Shown here one piece after another: positions 17,461 through 26,220 of a stretch of DNA of 36,785 nucleotides; the first letter of the stretch is position 1; every line of letters starts with the position of its first letter. The notes below the pieces were generated by a model, which worked only from the letters and a program-made list of their open reading frames with translations, had not been told where the DNA came from and made no database searches. The stretch lies in contig SVBO01000009.1 of assembly GCA_015058845.1 (NCBI GenBank), positions 1 to 36,785 on the forward strand. The letters are read 5' to 3'. The position numbers were made by a program, and so were the translations under genes. This DNA comes from Erysipelotrichaceae bacterium (lineage in GTDB: Bacteria; Bacillota_I; Bacilli_A; Erysipelotrichales; Erysipelotrichaceae).

Positions 17461-18081
17461 CTATAATACTTTCAAGAAATCTAATGCTTTACCCTCTTCA
17501 CTGCCCAAGAAATGTAACATTGAATACCCAGAAGGCAATGCCACGATCTCATTGGCTAAGATCTCTCTAACTTGCTTACGATCTGCTAATACTACCTCAA
17601 TATCTTCTAGATCTTCTAATTGCTCTAATGATACACTACCCTTAGCCTCTCCATAGATCGTAGCACAACACTCATCACTCATCCCCACAGATGTAAAGAA
17701 AGGTTTCTCATAGATCTCATCTACTTCTACTAGGATCAGATCTAGACCCGTTTCCTCTTTTAACTCACGCGTAGCCGCTTCCTTCAAGGATTCTCCTTTG
17801 TCTACTAGACCTGCTGGTAACTCATAGATATATCGATCAATAGAATATCTATATTGCTTGATCAACACTAACTTCTCTACCCCTTCTTCTTGGTAGATCG
17901 CATAGACGATCACAGCATCTCCCTTCCAACTCTCTTTATTAACTTTTAATTGCTCTATATTCTCTGCTCTACTAGCGACATAATAATTGATCTCTTTTCC
18001 CTTACGATCTACACCTTGGAAATCATATAGATTCAGAAATCGATTCTGTGTTTGCTTAGTGATCTTGTTTACTTTATTCAT
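17461..18081 (-). CDS. NUDIX hydrolase, ADP-ribose pyrophosphatase-like
   Basis: Hydrolyses a nucleoside diphosphate linked to another group, most likely ADP-ribose to AMP and ribose 5-phosphate. The Nudix box G-x5-E-x7-REL-x-EE-x-G is complete at residues 91-112. Upstream, QYRYSIDRYIYELPAG resembles the NudF/ADPRase group, where the P-A-G just before the box is typical. Length is 206 residues, as expected. The start ATG is preceded by AAGGGGTG five bases upstream. It is a single gene with its own bidirectional terminator. Substrate is inferred from family resemblance only. Confidence 0.88.
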   Translation of the reverse strand: MNKVNKITKQTQNRFLNLYDFQGVDRKGKEINYYVASRAENIEQLKVNKESWKGDAVIVYAIYQEEGVEKLVLIKQYRYSIDRYIYELPAGLVDKGESLKEAATRELKEETGLDLILVEVDEIYEKPFFTSVGMSDECCATIYGEAKGSVSLEQLEDLEDIEVVLADRKQVREILANEIVALPSGYSMLHFLGSEEGKALDFLKVL

Positions 18082-18202
18082 ATAAACACCCCTTAGTGAT
18101 CATTTTCCCATATAGTTATTCTATCAAAATGAGATGATATTTACTAGAGAGAATTGTGATTATCAAAGGAATTATTGGGAATAGAATGATGACTTTACTA
18201 TA

Positions 18203-18230
18203 AGAAAAGATCGTTAGTTATCTAACGATC
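18203..18230 (-). terminator. Rho-independent terminator of the YebC-family gene
   Basis: GATCGTTAG (18209-18217) and CTAACGATC (18222-18230) form a perfect 9-bp stem with a 4-base loop. On the minus strand it is followed by TTTTCTTA. Confidence 0.85.
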
Positions 18231-18255
18231 CTTTATTAAGCTCTAGTATACACTA

Positions 18256-18987
18256 TTAGTCTTCCATAGATACGTTGTGATATACACGTTGCACATCATC
18301 AACATCATCTAATAGAGTTAGTAAACGATTCCAAAGTTCTAAGTCTTCAGCCTCTGTTAATGTAGTATATTCATTTGGAAGCATAGTTAATTCAAGTGTT
18401 GAGTATTCAACATTTGGATATAATTCATCGATTGCTTCTTTACAAATATATAGATCAGATGGAGCTGTAGTAATAGTACAGAATCCTTCTTCCATTTCGA
18501 TCTCTTTAGCATCACATTCAGCCATGATTAGAGCTTCTAAGATCTTCTCTTCATCTTCAGCTGGAGCTGGGAATGCTACTAGACCTACTGATTCATAGTT
18601 GAAGCTTACTGAACCACCAACACCTAACTTAGCATGTGACTTGTTGAAGCAAGTACGAACATCTGCGATAGAACGATTAGGGTTGTCTGTCATACATTCT
18701 ACTAAGATAGTAGCATCTTTAGGACCAAATCCTTCATACATAATAGTGTTATATGTTTCTGTAGAACCACCTTTAGCCTTTTCGATAGCACGCTTGATAA
18801 CATCAGCTGGTACTTGGTTAGCCTTTGCTTCTGCGATCTTTCTTCTTAAGCCTAAGTTCATTTCTGGGTCAGGAACACCTGCTTTAGCTGCAATGTAGAT
18901 TTCCTTACCATAACGAGAATAAATTTTTGATTTTCTTGCTGCTGTTTTAGCCATTGAAGCAGCACGCACTTCATGAGCACGACCCAT
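18256..18987 (-). CDS. YebC/PmpR (TACO1) family regulator, YeeN-like branch
   Basis: 243 residues. The N-terminus reads MGRAHEVRA...SRYGKEIYIAAK rather than the MAGHSKWANI opening of canonical YebC, which places it nearer the YeeN-type branch. Family landmarks include NPNRSIADVRTCF, GVGGSVSFNYE and the C-terminal ELTMLPNEYTTL. Members are described as DNA-binding regulators, and more recent work on the family implicates them in translation of difficult peptide motifs; which applies here cannot be read from the sequence. AAGGTGA lies seven bases before the ATG, and a -10 TATAAT stands about 35 bases upstream. Confidence 0.88.
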   Translation of the reverse strand: MGRAHEVRAASMAKTAARKSKIYSRYGKEIYIAAKAGVPDPEMNLGLRRKIAEAKANQVPADVIKRAIEKAKGGSTETYNTIMYEGFGPKDATILVECMTDNPNRSIADVRTCFNKSHAKLGVGGSVSFNYESVGLVAFPAPAEDEEKILEALIMAECDAKEIEMEEGFCTITTAPSDLYICKEAIDELYPNVEYSTLELTMLPNEYTTLTEAEDLELWNRLLTLLDDVDDVQRVYHNVSMED

Positions 18988-19020
18988 ATTTAATCACCTT
19001 CCATTAAAATTTACCCAAAT

Positions 19021-19026
19021 ATTATA
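19021..19026 (-). promoter_or_regulatory. Probable -10 element for the YebC-family gene
   Basis: Consensus TATAAT on the minus strand, about 33 bases before the ATG at 18987. No good -35 is visible at 16-18 bases, so confidence is limited. The region between it and 19137 is A+T rich and shows nothing else. Confidence 0.4.
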
Positions 19027-19136
19027 GCAGATAATTAGAAATAACACTACCAAAAAGAAACTATTTCCTATAAATATTTTCGAAATTGAGTATAAATCTA
19101 GTATATATCTACCCTATTTCTAATAACAAACAGTAG

Positions 19137-19162
19137 AAAAGGATACAGAATCTCTGTATCCT
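19137..19162 (-). terminator. Rho-independent terminator of the lipoprotein gene
   Basis: AGGATACAGA and TCTGTATCCT form a perfect 10-bp stem with a 3-base loop (19140-19162), followed by TTTTCTACTG on the minus strand. Confidence 0.85.
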
Positions 19163-19174
19163 CACACTATCAGA

Positions 19175-19537
19175 TCACTTCTTTGTAAACACAAACCTCA
19201 CAGAAGATGGACTCACCTCAAAATTACACACAGTATCCTCATACTTCACATATACACCAAGATTAGCTTCGCCCTCTTCTACACCAGCCATATTCACATA
19301 CGGAGTCAATAGATCAATATCTTTGATCTCTACTTCCCCACAACTAGAATGATCACCCTTGATCACCATTTCTTCTTTCAGATCATCTACTAGATCAAAT
19401 TGCATATCACTAGCAAGATTCTCATACGATAGACCCACTTCCGTTAGATCACCCTTGATCTCAATACTATCCTTCTTAGTACATCCTACTAAGCAAATAG
19501 TTGCTAATACACCAATAGCTATATAACGTAATTTCAT
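19175..19537 (-). CDS. Small lipoprotein with a single YbbR-like domain
   Basis: 120 residues with a signal peptide (about 1-18) and lipobox LVGC, so C19 should become the lipidated N-terminus outside the membrane. The mature part has the alternating strand pattern of a YbbR/CdaR domain: IKGDLTEVGL, VEIKDIDLL, NLGVYVKYEDTV and a closing VSPSSVRFVF strand. In CdaR, several YbbR units are anchored by an N-terminal helix and control the c-di-AMP cyclase CdaA. Here there is only one, lipid-anchored, and no cdaA is nearby. Two cysteines (in SSCGEV and TVCNFEV) could form a disulfide. GGAGG lies seven bases before the ATG. Lipoprotein status is well supported; the YbbR assignment is moderate. Confidence 0.72.
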   Translation of the reverse strand: MKLRYIAIGVLATICLVGCTKKDSIEIKGDLTEVGLSYENLASDMQFDLVDDLKEEMVIKGDHSSCGEVEIKDIDLLTPYVNMAGVEEGEANLGVYVKYEDTVCNFEVSPSSVRFVFTKK

Positions 19538-19560
19538 AATTATACCTCCTTGTTATACTT

Positions 19561-19588
19561 ATTCTATAATAGAATTATGGAATAACAA
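19561..19588 (-). promoter_or_regulatory. Promoter of the lipoprotein gene with a palindrome over the -10
   Basis: On the minus strand, -35 TTGTTA (19588-19583), a 16-base spacer and -10 TAGAAT (19566-19561). A perfect 15-base palindrome ATTCTAT-A-ATAGAAT (19561-19575) covers the -10 and could be a binding site, or chance in A+T-rich DNA. Confidence 0.55.
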
Positions 19589-19596
19589 TGGTAATT

Positions 19597-19622
19597 AATA
19601 AGGATCCTTTCGGATCCTTATT
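19597..19622 (-). terminator. Rho-independent terminator of pheST
   Basis: AATAAGGATCC and GGATCCTTATT form a perfect 11-bp stem closed by a GAAA tetraloop on the minus strand, just after the pheT stop codon. Confidence 0.85.
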
Positions 19623-19624
19623 TC

Positions 19625-22012
19625 TTATTTACGTAATACAGCATCAAACTCTTTCTCTAAAGTAGCCATGATCTTCTCTTGAACTGGAAGGATATCTTGA
19701 TCAGTAATAGTCTTATCAGCTAATTGATACATAATAGACAATGCTACAGACTTATACCCCTTCTCTACATGTTCTCCTTGATAGATATCGAATACTTCTA
19801 CAGAAGAGATCATAGACTTATTGACCTTCTTAATAGCCTCCACTACCTTACCAACAGCTACCTCATTCTTAATCACGAATGCTAGGTCACGTTTAGAAGA
19901 TGGGAACTTAGGAAGTGGAGTGAACTTCACTTTACTTACCTTAGTTTCATATAGAACACTAAGTTTTAATTCAGCTGCATATACTTCCTTAATATCATAC
20001 TTCTTACACATAGTAGGATGGATCGCACCAAATACACCTACAAGATCCTTACCAACATATAAAGCAGCACTCTTACCAGGATGGAACATTGTAGTATCTA
20101 CTGTATTTTCCTTGATCATGATACGAGCAGCATCAAAGCCCATTCTCTCAAGTAATGTTTCAATAACTCCCTTTAAAGTATAGAAATCAGTAGTGATATT
20201 AGCCTTAGCCCAAGGTAATTCTTGTAAAGATCCATATAAGCAGATACCTAAACGTTCTTCTACTGCCTTTTCCCCATATACACTAGATACTTCATAGATA
20301 TTCACATGGTTTGCATTACGAGCAAGGTTATAAGAAACTACTTCCAACATACTAGGTAGTACAGAAGAACGCACATGCTTACGATCTTCACTTAAACAAG
20401 AAGCTAGAGTAACAGTACCTTCTAATGGCATAACAGCCATATTTTTTCTCTCTTCACTCACTAATGTATAAGTTAATACTTGAGTAAGACCCATAGCCCC
20501 TAACTCTTTCTCCACTAATCTACGCTTTCTTTGTACTGGATTTAAAGCTCCTAGAGTCATTGGCATCATTGGTAGAGTAGATTCTAATGAATCATAACCT
20601 ACTAAACGGATAACCTCTTCACTAATATCCTCAGGAATACTTACATCCCAACGATAACTTGGTACATGTACTGTAATAGTTTCTCCATTTACTTCTGGAG
20701 CAAAGTTTAATTTAGTTAATACATCTACTACTGTTTCAATAGAATAGTGAGTACCTAAACGATTATTAATGAATGATAGAGTTACATCGAATACTGTTGG
20801 AGTATAATTCAATGAACCATATTCTACTGTCTCTTCGATCTCTGTAGAACCAGCATATTCCATTAATAAGTCAACACATCTCTCCATAGCTTTATACGCA
20901 GCCATTGGTTCGATACCCTTAATGAAACGTGTACAAGCATCTGTATTTAAATTGAAACGACGAGATGAATTACGGATAGATACTGCATTGAATGAAGCTG
21001 CTTCAATGATGATAGACTTAGTAGTATCATCGATCTTACTATCATCTCCACCCATGATACCAGCAATACCAGCACAGTTATCTCCACTCATGATCACGAT
21101 ATCATCTTCTGTAATATGATATGTAACACCATCTAAAGCAGTATATTCCATATCCTTACCACTCTCAGCACATAATGCCTTAGCAGTATTCTTATCAGCA
21201 TCATAGAAATGTAGAGGTTGTCCTGTTTCTAACATAACATAGTTAGAAATATCTACTACGTTATTAATAGACTTGATACCTGCAGCATGTAGACGATCTA
21301 CCATCCATTTAGGAGATTCTTTGATCTCTACGTTATGAATATATTTTCCTAAGAATAAAGGACATTTCTCTGTCTTAGAACTAATAGAAATAGTAGCAGG
21401 TAATTCCTTCTCACACTTCTTATTCACTGGTAACTTACACTCTCTACCAGTAATAGCACTTACTTCCTTAGCAGCAGAGAACATAGCCATGAAGTCTGCA
21501 CGGTTTGGAGTTAAACCTACTTCTAATACTACATCATCTAGTCCTAGATACTTAAGTACTTCTGTATTTCCTACTTCTGCGTCTGCTGGTAATTCTTCAA
21601 TACCTGCTAATTGATATTCAGTAAGGTACTTCTCATTTACTCCTAATTCACGTAATGAGCAAAGCATACCATTACTCTCTTGCCCACGGATATTTCCCTT
21701 CTTAATAGTGATCTCAGGTAATACAGCACCTACTTTAGCTACAATTACCTTTAAACCTGTGCGACAGTTAGGAGCCCCACAAACAATATTAAGAACTTCA
21801 TCACCTATATTTACCTTAGTACAATGTAAGTGATCACTATCTGGATGGTCAACACATTCCAATACTTCCCCGATCACTAGGTTAGTACCTTGAGCAGCTG
21901 GTTCGATCCCTTCTACTTCAAAACCTGCTGTTGTTAACATATCTGCTAACTTATATGCATCAATATCATGTAGATCTACTAATTCACTGATCCAATTATA
22001 ACTTAATCTCAT
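19625..22012 (-). CDS. pheT: Phenylalanine-tRNA ligase beta subunit
   Basis: The large subunit of the (alpha-beta)2 enzyme that charges tRNA-Phe; it binds tRNA and edits mischarged tyrosine. At 795 residues it is full length. Domains in order: N-terminal region with a tRNA-binding OB fold (about 40-150, containing CGAPNCRTG), B3/B4 editing domain (about 205-380), B5 domain (about 400-470, with the PSYRWDVSIPEDISEEVIR block), catalytic-like core, and C-terminal ferredoxin-like anticodon-binding domain with FPSSKRDLAFV. TAGGAGG lies about seven bases before the ATG. It is 12 bases behind pheS. Its GATC density is visibly lower than that of neighbouring genes. Confidence 0.97.
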   Translation of the reverse strand: MRLSYNWISELVDLHDIDAYKLADMLTTAGFEVEGIEPAAQGTNLVIGEVLECVDHPDSDHLHCTKVNIGDEVLNIVCGAPNCRTGLKVIVAKVGAVLPEITIKKGNIRGQESNGMLCSLRELGVNEKYLTEYQLAGIEELPADAEVGNTEVLKYLGLDDVVLEVGLTPNRADFMAMFSAAKEVSAITGRECKLPVNKKCEKELPATISISSKTEKCPLFLGKYIHNVEIKESPKWMVDRLHAAGIKSINNVVDISNYVMLETGQPLHFYDADKNTAKALCAESGKDMEYTALDGVTYHITEDDIVIMSGDNCAGIAGIMGGDDSKIDDTTKSIIIEAASFNAVSIRNSSRRFNLNTDACTRFIKGIEPMAAYKAMERCVDLLMEYAGSTEIEETVEYGSLNYTPTVFDVTLSFINNRLGTHYSIETVVDVLTKLNFAPEVNGETITVHVPSYRWDVSIPEDISEEVIRLVGYDSLESTLPMMPMTLGALNPVQRKRRLVEKELGAMGLTQVLTYTLVSEERKNMAVMPLEGTVTLASCLSEDRKHVRSSVLPSMLEVVSYNLARNANHVNIYEVSSVYGEKAVEERLGICLYGSLQELPWAKANITTDFYTLKGVIETLLERMGFDAARIMIKENTVDTTMFHPGKSAALYVGKDLVGVFGAIHPTMCKKYDIKEVYAAELKLSVLYETKVSKVKFTPLPKFPSSKRDLAFVIKNEVAVGKVVEAIKKVNKSMISSVEVFDIYQGEHVEKGYKSVALSIMYQLADKTITDQDILPVQEKIMATLEKEFDAVLRK

Positions 22013-22024
22013 GGTTATATCCTC

Positions 22025-23062
22025 CTATTCAAAGCGGCTGAATCCCTTAAGGAAACGAAGATCATTTGTATAGAAATGACGAATATCATCAACACCATAC
22101 TTCAACATAGCAATACGCTCGATACCAACCCCAAATGCGAATCCACTATACTTCTTAGAATCGATACCAGCCATCTCTAATACACCAGGATGTACCATAC
22201 CAGCACCTAATACTTCGATCCAACCAGTATGCTTACAAACGTTACATCCCTTACCACCACACATATGGCAACTGATATCTACTTCTACAGAAGGTTCAGT
22301 GAATGGGAAGAAACTAGGACGGAAACGTACAGCACACTTTTCTCCTAAGATCTTACGAGCCATAAATTCTAATGTACCCTTTAAGTCTGCTAGCGTAATT
22401 CCTTCTGCTACTACTAGACCCTCGATCTGAGTGAATTGATGTGAGTGCGTAGCATCGTCATCATCTCTACGATATACCTTACCAGGACAGATCATCTTTA
22501 AAGGCATTTTTTCTTTACCAGCTTCTAATTGACGTGTTTGAATAGCTGTAGTATGTGTTCTTAATAATCTTTCCGCATCGATATAGAATGTATCTTGCAT
22601 ATCACGTGCTGGGTGATCTTGAGGAATATTAGCTCTTTCGAAGTTATATAGATCATATTCTACTTCTGGTCCTTCTTCTACTGTATATCCCATACCAATG
22701 AATACATCTTCTAATTCTCTTTGTACTAATACAAGTGGATGTAGGTTACCATGTTCCATCTTGTATCCAGGTAGTGTGATATCGATCTTTTCTTCTTCTA
22801 GTTTCTTAGCAAGTTCTCTCTCGCTGATCACTACTGCAGCTTCTTCAAACTTACTTTCTAAATACTTCTTAACTTCGTTAACGGCTTGACCAAAGATAGG
22901 ACGTTCTTCTTTACTTAGATCCTTCATAGTCATCATTAACTCTTGGATAGGTCCTTTCTTACCAAGGTATTGGACCTTTAGATCTTGCAGTTGCTTAGTT
23001 GTTTCTACTGTAGCTAATTCTGCTAGAGCTTTTTCTTTTAATTGTGCGATTTTCTCTGACAT
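22025..23062 (-). CDS. pheS: Phenylalanine-tRNA ligase alpha subunit
   Basis: Catalytic subunit of phenylalanyl-tRNA synthetase, 345 residues. An N-terminal coiled-coil (about 1-90) contacts tRNA. The class II core shows [17 protein letters not shown] (motif 1 area), [12 protein letters not shown], the Phe-pocket stretch [17 protein letters not shown] (motif 2/3 region), and motif 3 [13 protein letters not shown]. The Cys-rich [17 protein letters not shown] loop is common in Firmicutes PheS. AAAGGAG lies about seven bases before the ATG. Expression should be controlled by the T-box leader directly upstream. Confidence 0.97.
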   Translation of the reverse strand: MSEKIAQLKEKALAELATVETTKQLQDLKVQYLGKKGPIQELMMTMKDLSKEERPIFGQAVNEVKKYLESKFEEAAVVISERELAKKLEEEKIDITLPGYKMEHGNLHPLVLVQRELEDVFIGMGYTVEEGPEVEYDLYNFERANIPQDHPARDMQDTFYIDAERLLRTHTTAIQTRQLEAGKEKMPLKMICPGKVYRRDDDDATHSHQFTQIEGLVVAEGITLADLKGTLEFMARKILGEKCAVRFRPSFFPFTEPSVEVDISCHMCGGKGCNVCKHTGWIEVLGAGMVHPGVLEMAGIDSKKYSGFAFGVGIERIAMLKYGVDDIRHFYTNDLRFLKGFSRFE

Positions 23063-23090
23063 AGTTATCTCCTTTCAAAGCGAATGAATC

Positions 23091-23315
23091 AAAAAAGACG
23101 CTCCCACACAGGAACGTCTAATAACGCGGTACCATCCTGATTTGCTGTCTAAAACAACACACCTTAATTGCCTTGTAACGTAAGGAAACGGAGGGGATTG
23201 GCCTCTCTCCAAGGTGAATTCCATATCTTACCCTTTGAAGATCCTCTCAGTGCAAACAGATCTTCTCCCTGTCAAGTACTCCAATATGTACTACTCCTCT
23301 TCAACGATTTATACT
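23091..23315 (-). promoter_or_regulatory. T-box leader, tRNA-Phe sensing, controlling pheST
   Basis: The minus-strand transcript carries the T-box core GGATGGTACCGCG (23137-23125). Its UGGU would pair with the ACCA end of uncharged tRNA, which fits a discriminator A such as that of tRNA-Phe. A likely specifier codon UUC lies at 23218-23216 within GGAATTCACC, the expected 3' side of stem I. The leader ends in an intrinsic terminator: GACGTTCC pairs with GGAGCGTC (one G-U) and is followed by a run of six T (stem 23097-23118). Uncharged tRNA-Phe should stabilise the antiterminator and allow pheST expression. The start near 23315 is inferred from the -10 at 23326-23321. Confidence 0.92.
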
Positions 23316-23320
23316 CAAAT

Positions 23321-23326
23321 ATTATA
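23321..23326 (-). promoter_or_regulatory. -10 element of the pheST T-box transcript
   Basis: Consensus TATAAT on the minus strand, placed about ten bases before the inferred start of the T-box leader. The -35 region is weak. Confidence 0.5.
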
Positions 23327-23357
23327 ACGCAGAATTCAAAATAAGGAAATACCTAAA

Positions 23358-24101
23358 TTACTTATTCCCCCTAAATTTATACATCATGATCCCTGCAGCG
23401 ACCCCTACATTCAAGGATTCAAAGTTCACCATCTCAATAAAAGCATTCACATCTGTTAGATCTAATACCTCTTGAGACACACCACTACCCTCATTACCCA
23501 CGATCAATACCATCTTTTCATGTTCTTCAATAGTGCTTAATGGCTTGCCATTCTGTAGAGAAGTACCTACGATATAGTAACCATCTTCCTTTAATTCTAC
23601 TAACTTACTAGTAATATCACAACGAATGATCGGGAAATGGAAGATCGCTCCTTGCGTAGAACGGATCAGTTTCTCATTATAGATATCTACTCCATTCTTA
23701 CTTAGGACTACACCACTAAAACCAAATGATAGAGCACTACGAATGATCGTACCTACATTGCCCGGATCTTGCACATCATCTAATACCATGATACGTTTAC
23801 CTTTTGGTAATTGATGTGGCATATACTTACATACTGCTATATATTCCGCTGCTGAACTAGTAGAAGATAATTTCGCCATCACGGCTTCACTGGCTTGGAC
23901 CACTTCGATATTCTCATCTAATGTAAATGGATGCGTGCCATGTAATGTGAATAAGATCTTAACTAGGTGTTCCTTTAGAGCCTCCTCGATCAAGTGTTCA
24001 CCCTCAACCAGAAAACTCTTCATCTCTTCACGATATTTCTTTTCCTTGAGCTTTGCGAAATTCTTTACACGATTATTTTGAACAGAGTCGATGTAATTCA
24101 T
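23358..24101 (-). CDS. SpoU/TrmH-family RNA 2'-O-methyltransferase
   Basis: A SPOUT-fold enzyme that methylates a ribose 2'-OH in rRNA or tRNA. The first ~100 residues are the substrate-binding domain (with KSFLVEGEHLIEEAL). The trefoil-knot catalytic domain shows LDDVQDPGNVGTIIRSA, VGNEGSGVS and NFESLNVGVAAGI, the three SpoU motifs. Length is 247 residues, close to RlmB/YsgA-type proteins. In Bacillus a homologue (ysgA) also precedes pheST, so the order is conserved. A weak hairpin (23345-23369) after the stop may end its transcript before the T-box promoter. The exact target base is not predictable. Confidence 0.92.
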   Translation of the reverse strand: MNYIDSVQNNRVKNFAKLKEKKYREEMKSFLVEGEHLIEEALKEHLVKILFTLHGTHPFTLDENIEVVQASEAVMAKLSSTSSAAEYIAVCKYMPHQLPKGKRIMVLDDVQDPGNVGTIIRSALSFGFSGVVLSKNGVDIYNEKLIRSTQGAIFHFPIIRCDITSKLVELKEDGYYIVGTSLQNGKPLSTIEEHEKMVLIVGNEGSGVSQEVLDLTDVNAFIEMVNFESLNVGVAAGIMMYKFRGNK

Positions 24102-24181
24102 ACTAGTACCTCTTCTTTATCCTTAAGTGTATTTAGTATACACTATTTCCAAGTGTTTTGAAAGACTTAATAGGAAACTAA

Positions 24182-24205
24182 AATGTCCATGGTACCATGG
24201 ACATT
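24182..24205 (-). terminator. Perfect palindromic terminator after the CmpB-like gene
   Basis: The 24 bases are a perfect palindrome with arm AATGTCCATGGT. On the minus strand it is followed by TTTTAG shortly after the stop of the CmpB-like gene. It fits a Rho-independent terminator for the response regulator-FtsH-reductase operon. Confidence 0.75.
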
Positions 24206-24208
24206 CGA

Positions 24209-24943
24209 TTACTTACTATTTCTTTTAAGCGGATTCTCAATACGTTTTATCTTTAGATCAGAAAGGACTTTTCCCTTGATATCAAACTGTAAATGTCTGA
24301 TCTTAGGAAACTTTTCACGCAATTCTTGATGTTTTCGTAATAACTTCTCTGTTAGTTCCTCATATTCTCTACTTGAGACAATATCATTTCTGACTTCTTG
24401 CATTCGATCAAGTAGATAACCATGTAGGTGATCGATCGCTTGATTGAACTTGATCAGAGAATTCACAGAGAGTGATGTATCTAAGATCAAGGTCACTATT
24501 GCTATCATAGCTAATACGATCCGCAATTGATCAGGAATATATTCGAAATAGTATATTATTCTAGGATGGATCCCATAGATAACTAGTAGACCCATGCATC
24601 CAAAGATCACAGCATTCTCTAAACATACTCTTCCATGTAATTGAAACCTTCTGTTTGAATAATCCCACCACTTCATATGGAATAATACTTCTAACAATAA
24701 ACCAGTTAAATATTCTAGAATAGAAACAAGCAACATTCCTATTAGAAATACAGCCAAAGGATACTTCTTAATGGGCGTAAGACTATAAATGATCAATAGT
24801 CCCCCAAAACCATAGATTGGACAAAGCGGGCTATATAGAAACCCACTATTGACCAACTTCCTAGAACATAATGTCTTCCATACAGATTCACATACCCATC
24901 CTAGAAAAGAATACCAAATAAAATATAGCAATATATCGATCAT
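24209..24943 (-). CDS. CmpB-type integral membrane protein (putative ABC transporter permease family, PF06541-like)
   Basis: 244 residues. The pattern WYSFLGWVCESV, LVNSGFLYSPLCPIYGFGG, LEYLTGLLLEVLF and WWDYSNRRFQLHGRVCLENA matches the CmpB family, annotated as a putative ABC permease although usually found without an ATPase. About five helices lie between residues 3 and 165, followed by a charged cytoplasmic helical tail of about 75 residues. It begins 17 bases after the dehydratase-like gene and seems to be the last member of that operon. No ATP-binding cassette gene is present. Family assignment is good; transport function is not shown. Confidence 0.85.
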   Translation of the reverse strand: MIDILLYFIWYSFLGWVCESVWKTLCSRKLVNSGFLYSPLCPIYGFGGLLIIYSLTPIKKYPLAVFLIGMLLVSILEYLTGLLLEVLFHMKWWDYSNRRFQLHGRVCLENAVIFGCMGLLVIYGIHPRIIYYFEYIPDQLRIVLAMIAIVTLILDTSLSVNSLIKFNQAIDHLHGYLLDRMQEVRNDIVSSREYEELTEKLLRKHQELREKFPKIRHLQFDIKGKVLSDLKIKRIENPLKRNSK

Positions 24944-24960
24944 TCTATTACTCCTTTATA

Positions 24961-26220
24961 TTAAGCGACCAAACCATTTTCAAATTCTTCCTTAGCAACA
25001 CTAAGCATCAACTTGATACGATTCTCCTGATTGACTTGCGTTGCACTTGGATCATAGTCGATCGGTACTACATTCGCATTTGGATAGATCTCTCTTAACT
25101 TACGGATCATTCCTTTACCAACAATATGATTAGGTAAACATCCAAATGGTTGTGTACAAATAATGTTATGGAATCCGATCTCACACAGATCAGCCATTTC
25201 TCCAGTTAACAACCAACCCTCACCCATCTTAATACCTAGATCGATCACTTTCTCAGCCTTATGGATCACTTCATCAAAAGGTGTAGGTACCAAGAAATCA
25301 GAATACTTCTTAACACTTTCGATCATCATTTCCTCATAGTCTGTTAAGATCTTATAGACTAACTTAAAGATATTTACTTTTAACTTACTACCTCCATAAT
25401 ACTTATGATCCATTACTGAATTATAGATACTATACAGCATAAAGCCCATTACACCCGGTACTTTTACTTCACAATCTTGTGTAGCAAGGAACTCTTCTAA
25501 GCTATTATTCCCTAATGGTGAATACTTCACGTAGATCTCACCCACGATACCTACTTTCACTTTAGGTGTTCTCTGTATTGGAATATTTGCGAAATCTTCT
25601 GTGATCTTTCTAAAGTTATTTCGCATTTCTTTCTTAGATAATCCTTTATTAATACAGAATTGAGAAGATAGATCTGTGATCCATTTTGATAGCACTTCTG
25701 CTGTATCTCCCATGTTAATTTCATATGGCTTAGTTTGATTCGATAGATCCATCAATAAGTCCCCATAGATAACAGAGATCATCATCTTACGGAAATCATT
25801 GAGATTGATCTTGAAACTGGAGGATCTCTTTAGAATATCAGTACTCATAGATAACACTGGAATATAATCTAGATTGGCTTTCTTTAAAGCTTTCTTCAGT
25901 AAATATATATAATTACTAGCACGGCAGCCTCCACCCGTTTGGGTAATGATCAAAGCTACCTTATGAGTATCATACTTGCCACTCTTTAAAGCATCTATCA
26001 TCTGCCCAATAACAAGCAAAGCAGGATAACAAGTATCATTATGTACATATTTCAGACCAGTCTCTACTACACTAGGTCCTACATTCGATAATATCTCTAT
26101 GTTATAACCACAATTAGTTAAGATACTCTTTAGAAGTTCAAAGTGGATCGGACACATCATTGGAACTAAGATCGTATAGTCCTTAGCATTTTCTTTCGTA
26201 AACACTGGCTCATTACTCAT
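24961..26220 (-). CDS. 2-hydroxyacyl-CoA dehydratase D-component-like iron-sulfur protein
   Basis: 419 residues resembling the HgdB/HgdC-partner (PF06050-like) subunit family. Cysteines at likely cluster or structural positions are C23, C64 (NDTCYPA), C99 (TGGGCRASNY), C346, C355 and C361 (CTQPFGCLPNH). In most Firmicutes I know, this region is the C-terminal part of one ~1400-residue protein fused to the activase. Here it is a separate gene overlapping the activase gene by eight bases. The start ATG has AAAGGAG about nine bases upstream. No canonical dehydratase partner or CoA-transferase is nearby, so classical amino-acid fermentation is unlikely. The real reaction is unknown. Confidence 0.85.
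   Translation of the reverse strand: MSNEPVFTKENAKDYTILVPMMCPIHFELLKSILTNCGYNIEILSNVGPSVVETGLKYVHNDTCYPALLVIGQMIDALKSGKYDTHKVALIITQTGGGCRASNYIYLLKKALKKANLDYIPVLSMSTDILKRSSSFKINLNDFRKMMISVIYGDLLMDLSNQTKPYEINMGDTAEVLSKWITDLSSQFCINKGLSKKEMRNNFRKITEDFANIPIQRTPKVKVGIVGEIYVKYSPLGNNSLEEFLATQDCEVKVPGVMGFMLYSIYNSVMDHKYYGGSKLKVNIFKLVYKILTDYEEMMIESVKKYSDFLVPTPFDEVIHKAEKVIDLGIKMGEGWLLTGEMADLCEIGFHNIICTQPFGCLPNHIVGKGMIRKLREIYPNANVVPIDYDPSATQVNQENRIKLMLSVAKEEFENGLVA

Noticed and set aside
17434-19622. Similar GGATCC-containing hairpins at 17434 and 19597 as a repeat family
   Set aside because: Each is a terminator at its own gene end, they share only the GGATCC core, and GATC is generally over-represented here.
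19821-20183. A 120-codon plus-strand open frame inside pheT
   Set aside because: It is antisense to the highly conserved pheT, has no RBS and no recognisable domain.
24182-24205. The 24-base perfect palindrome as an attachment or recombination site
   Set aside because: It lies just after a stop codon and is followed by a T-run on the minus strand, so a terminator explains it.
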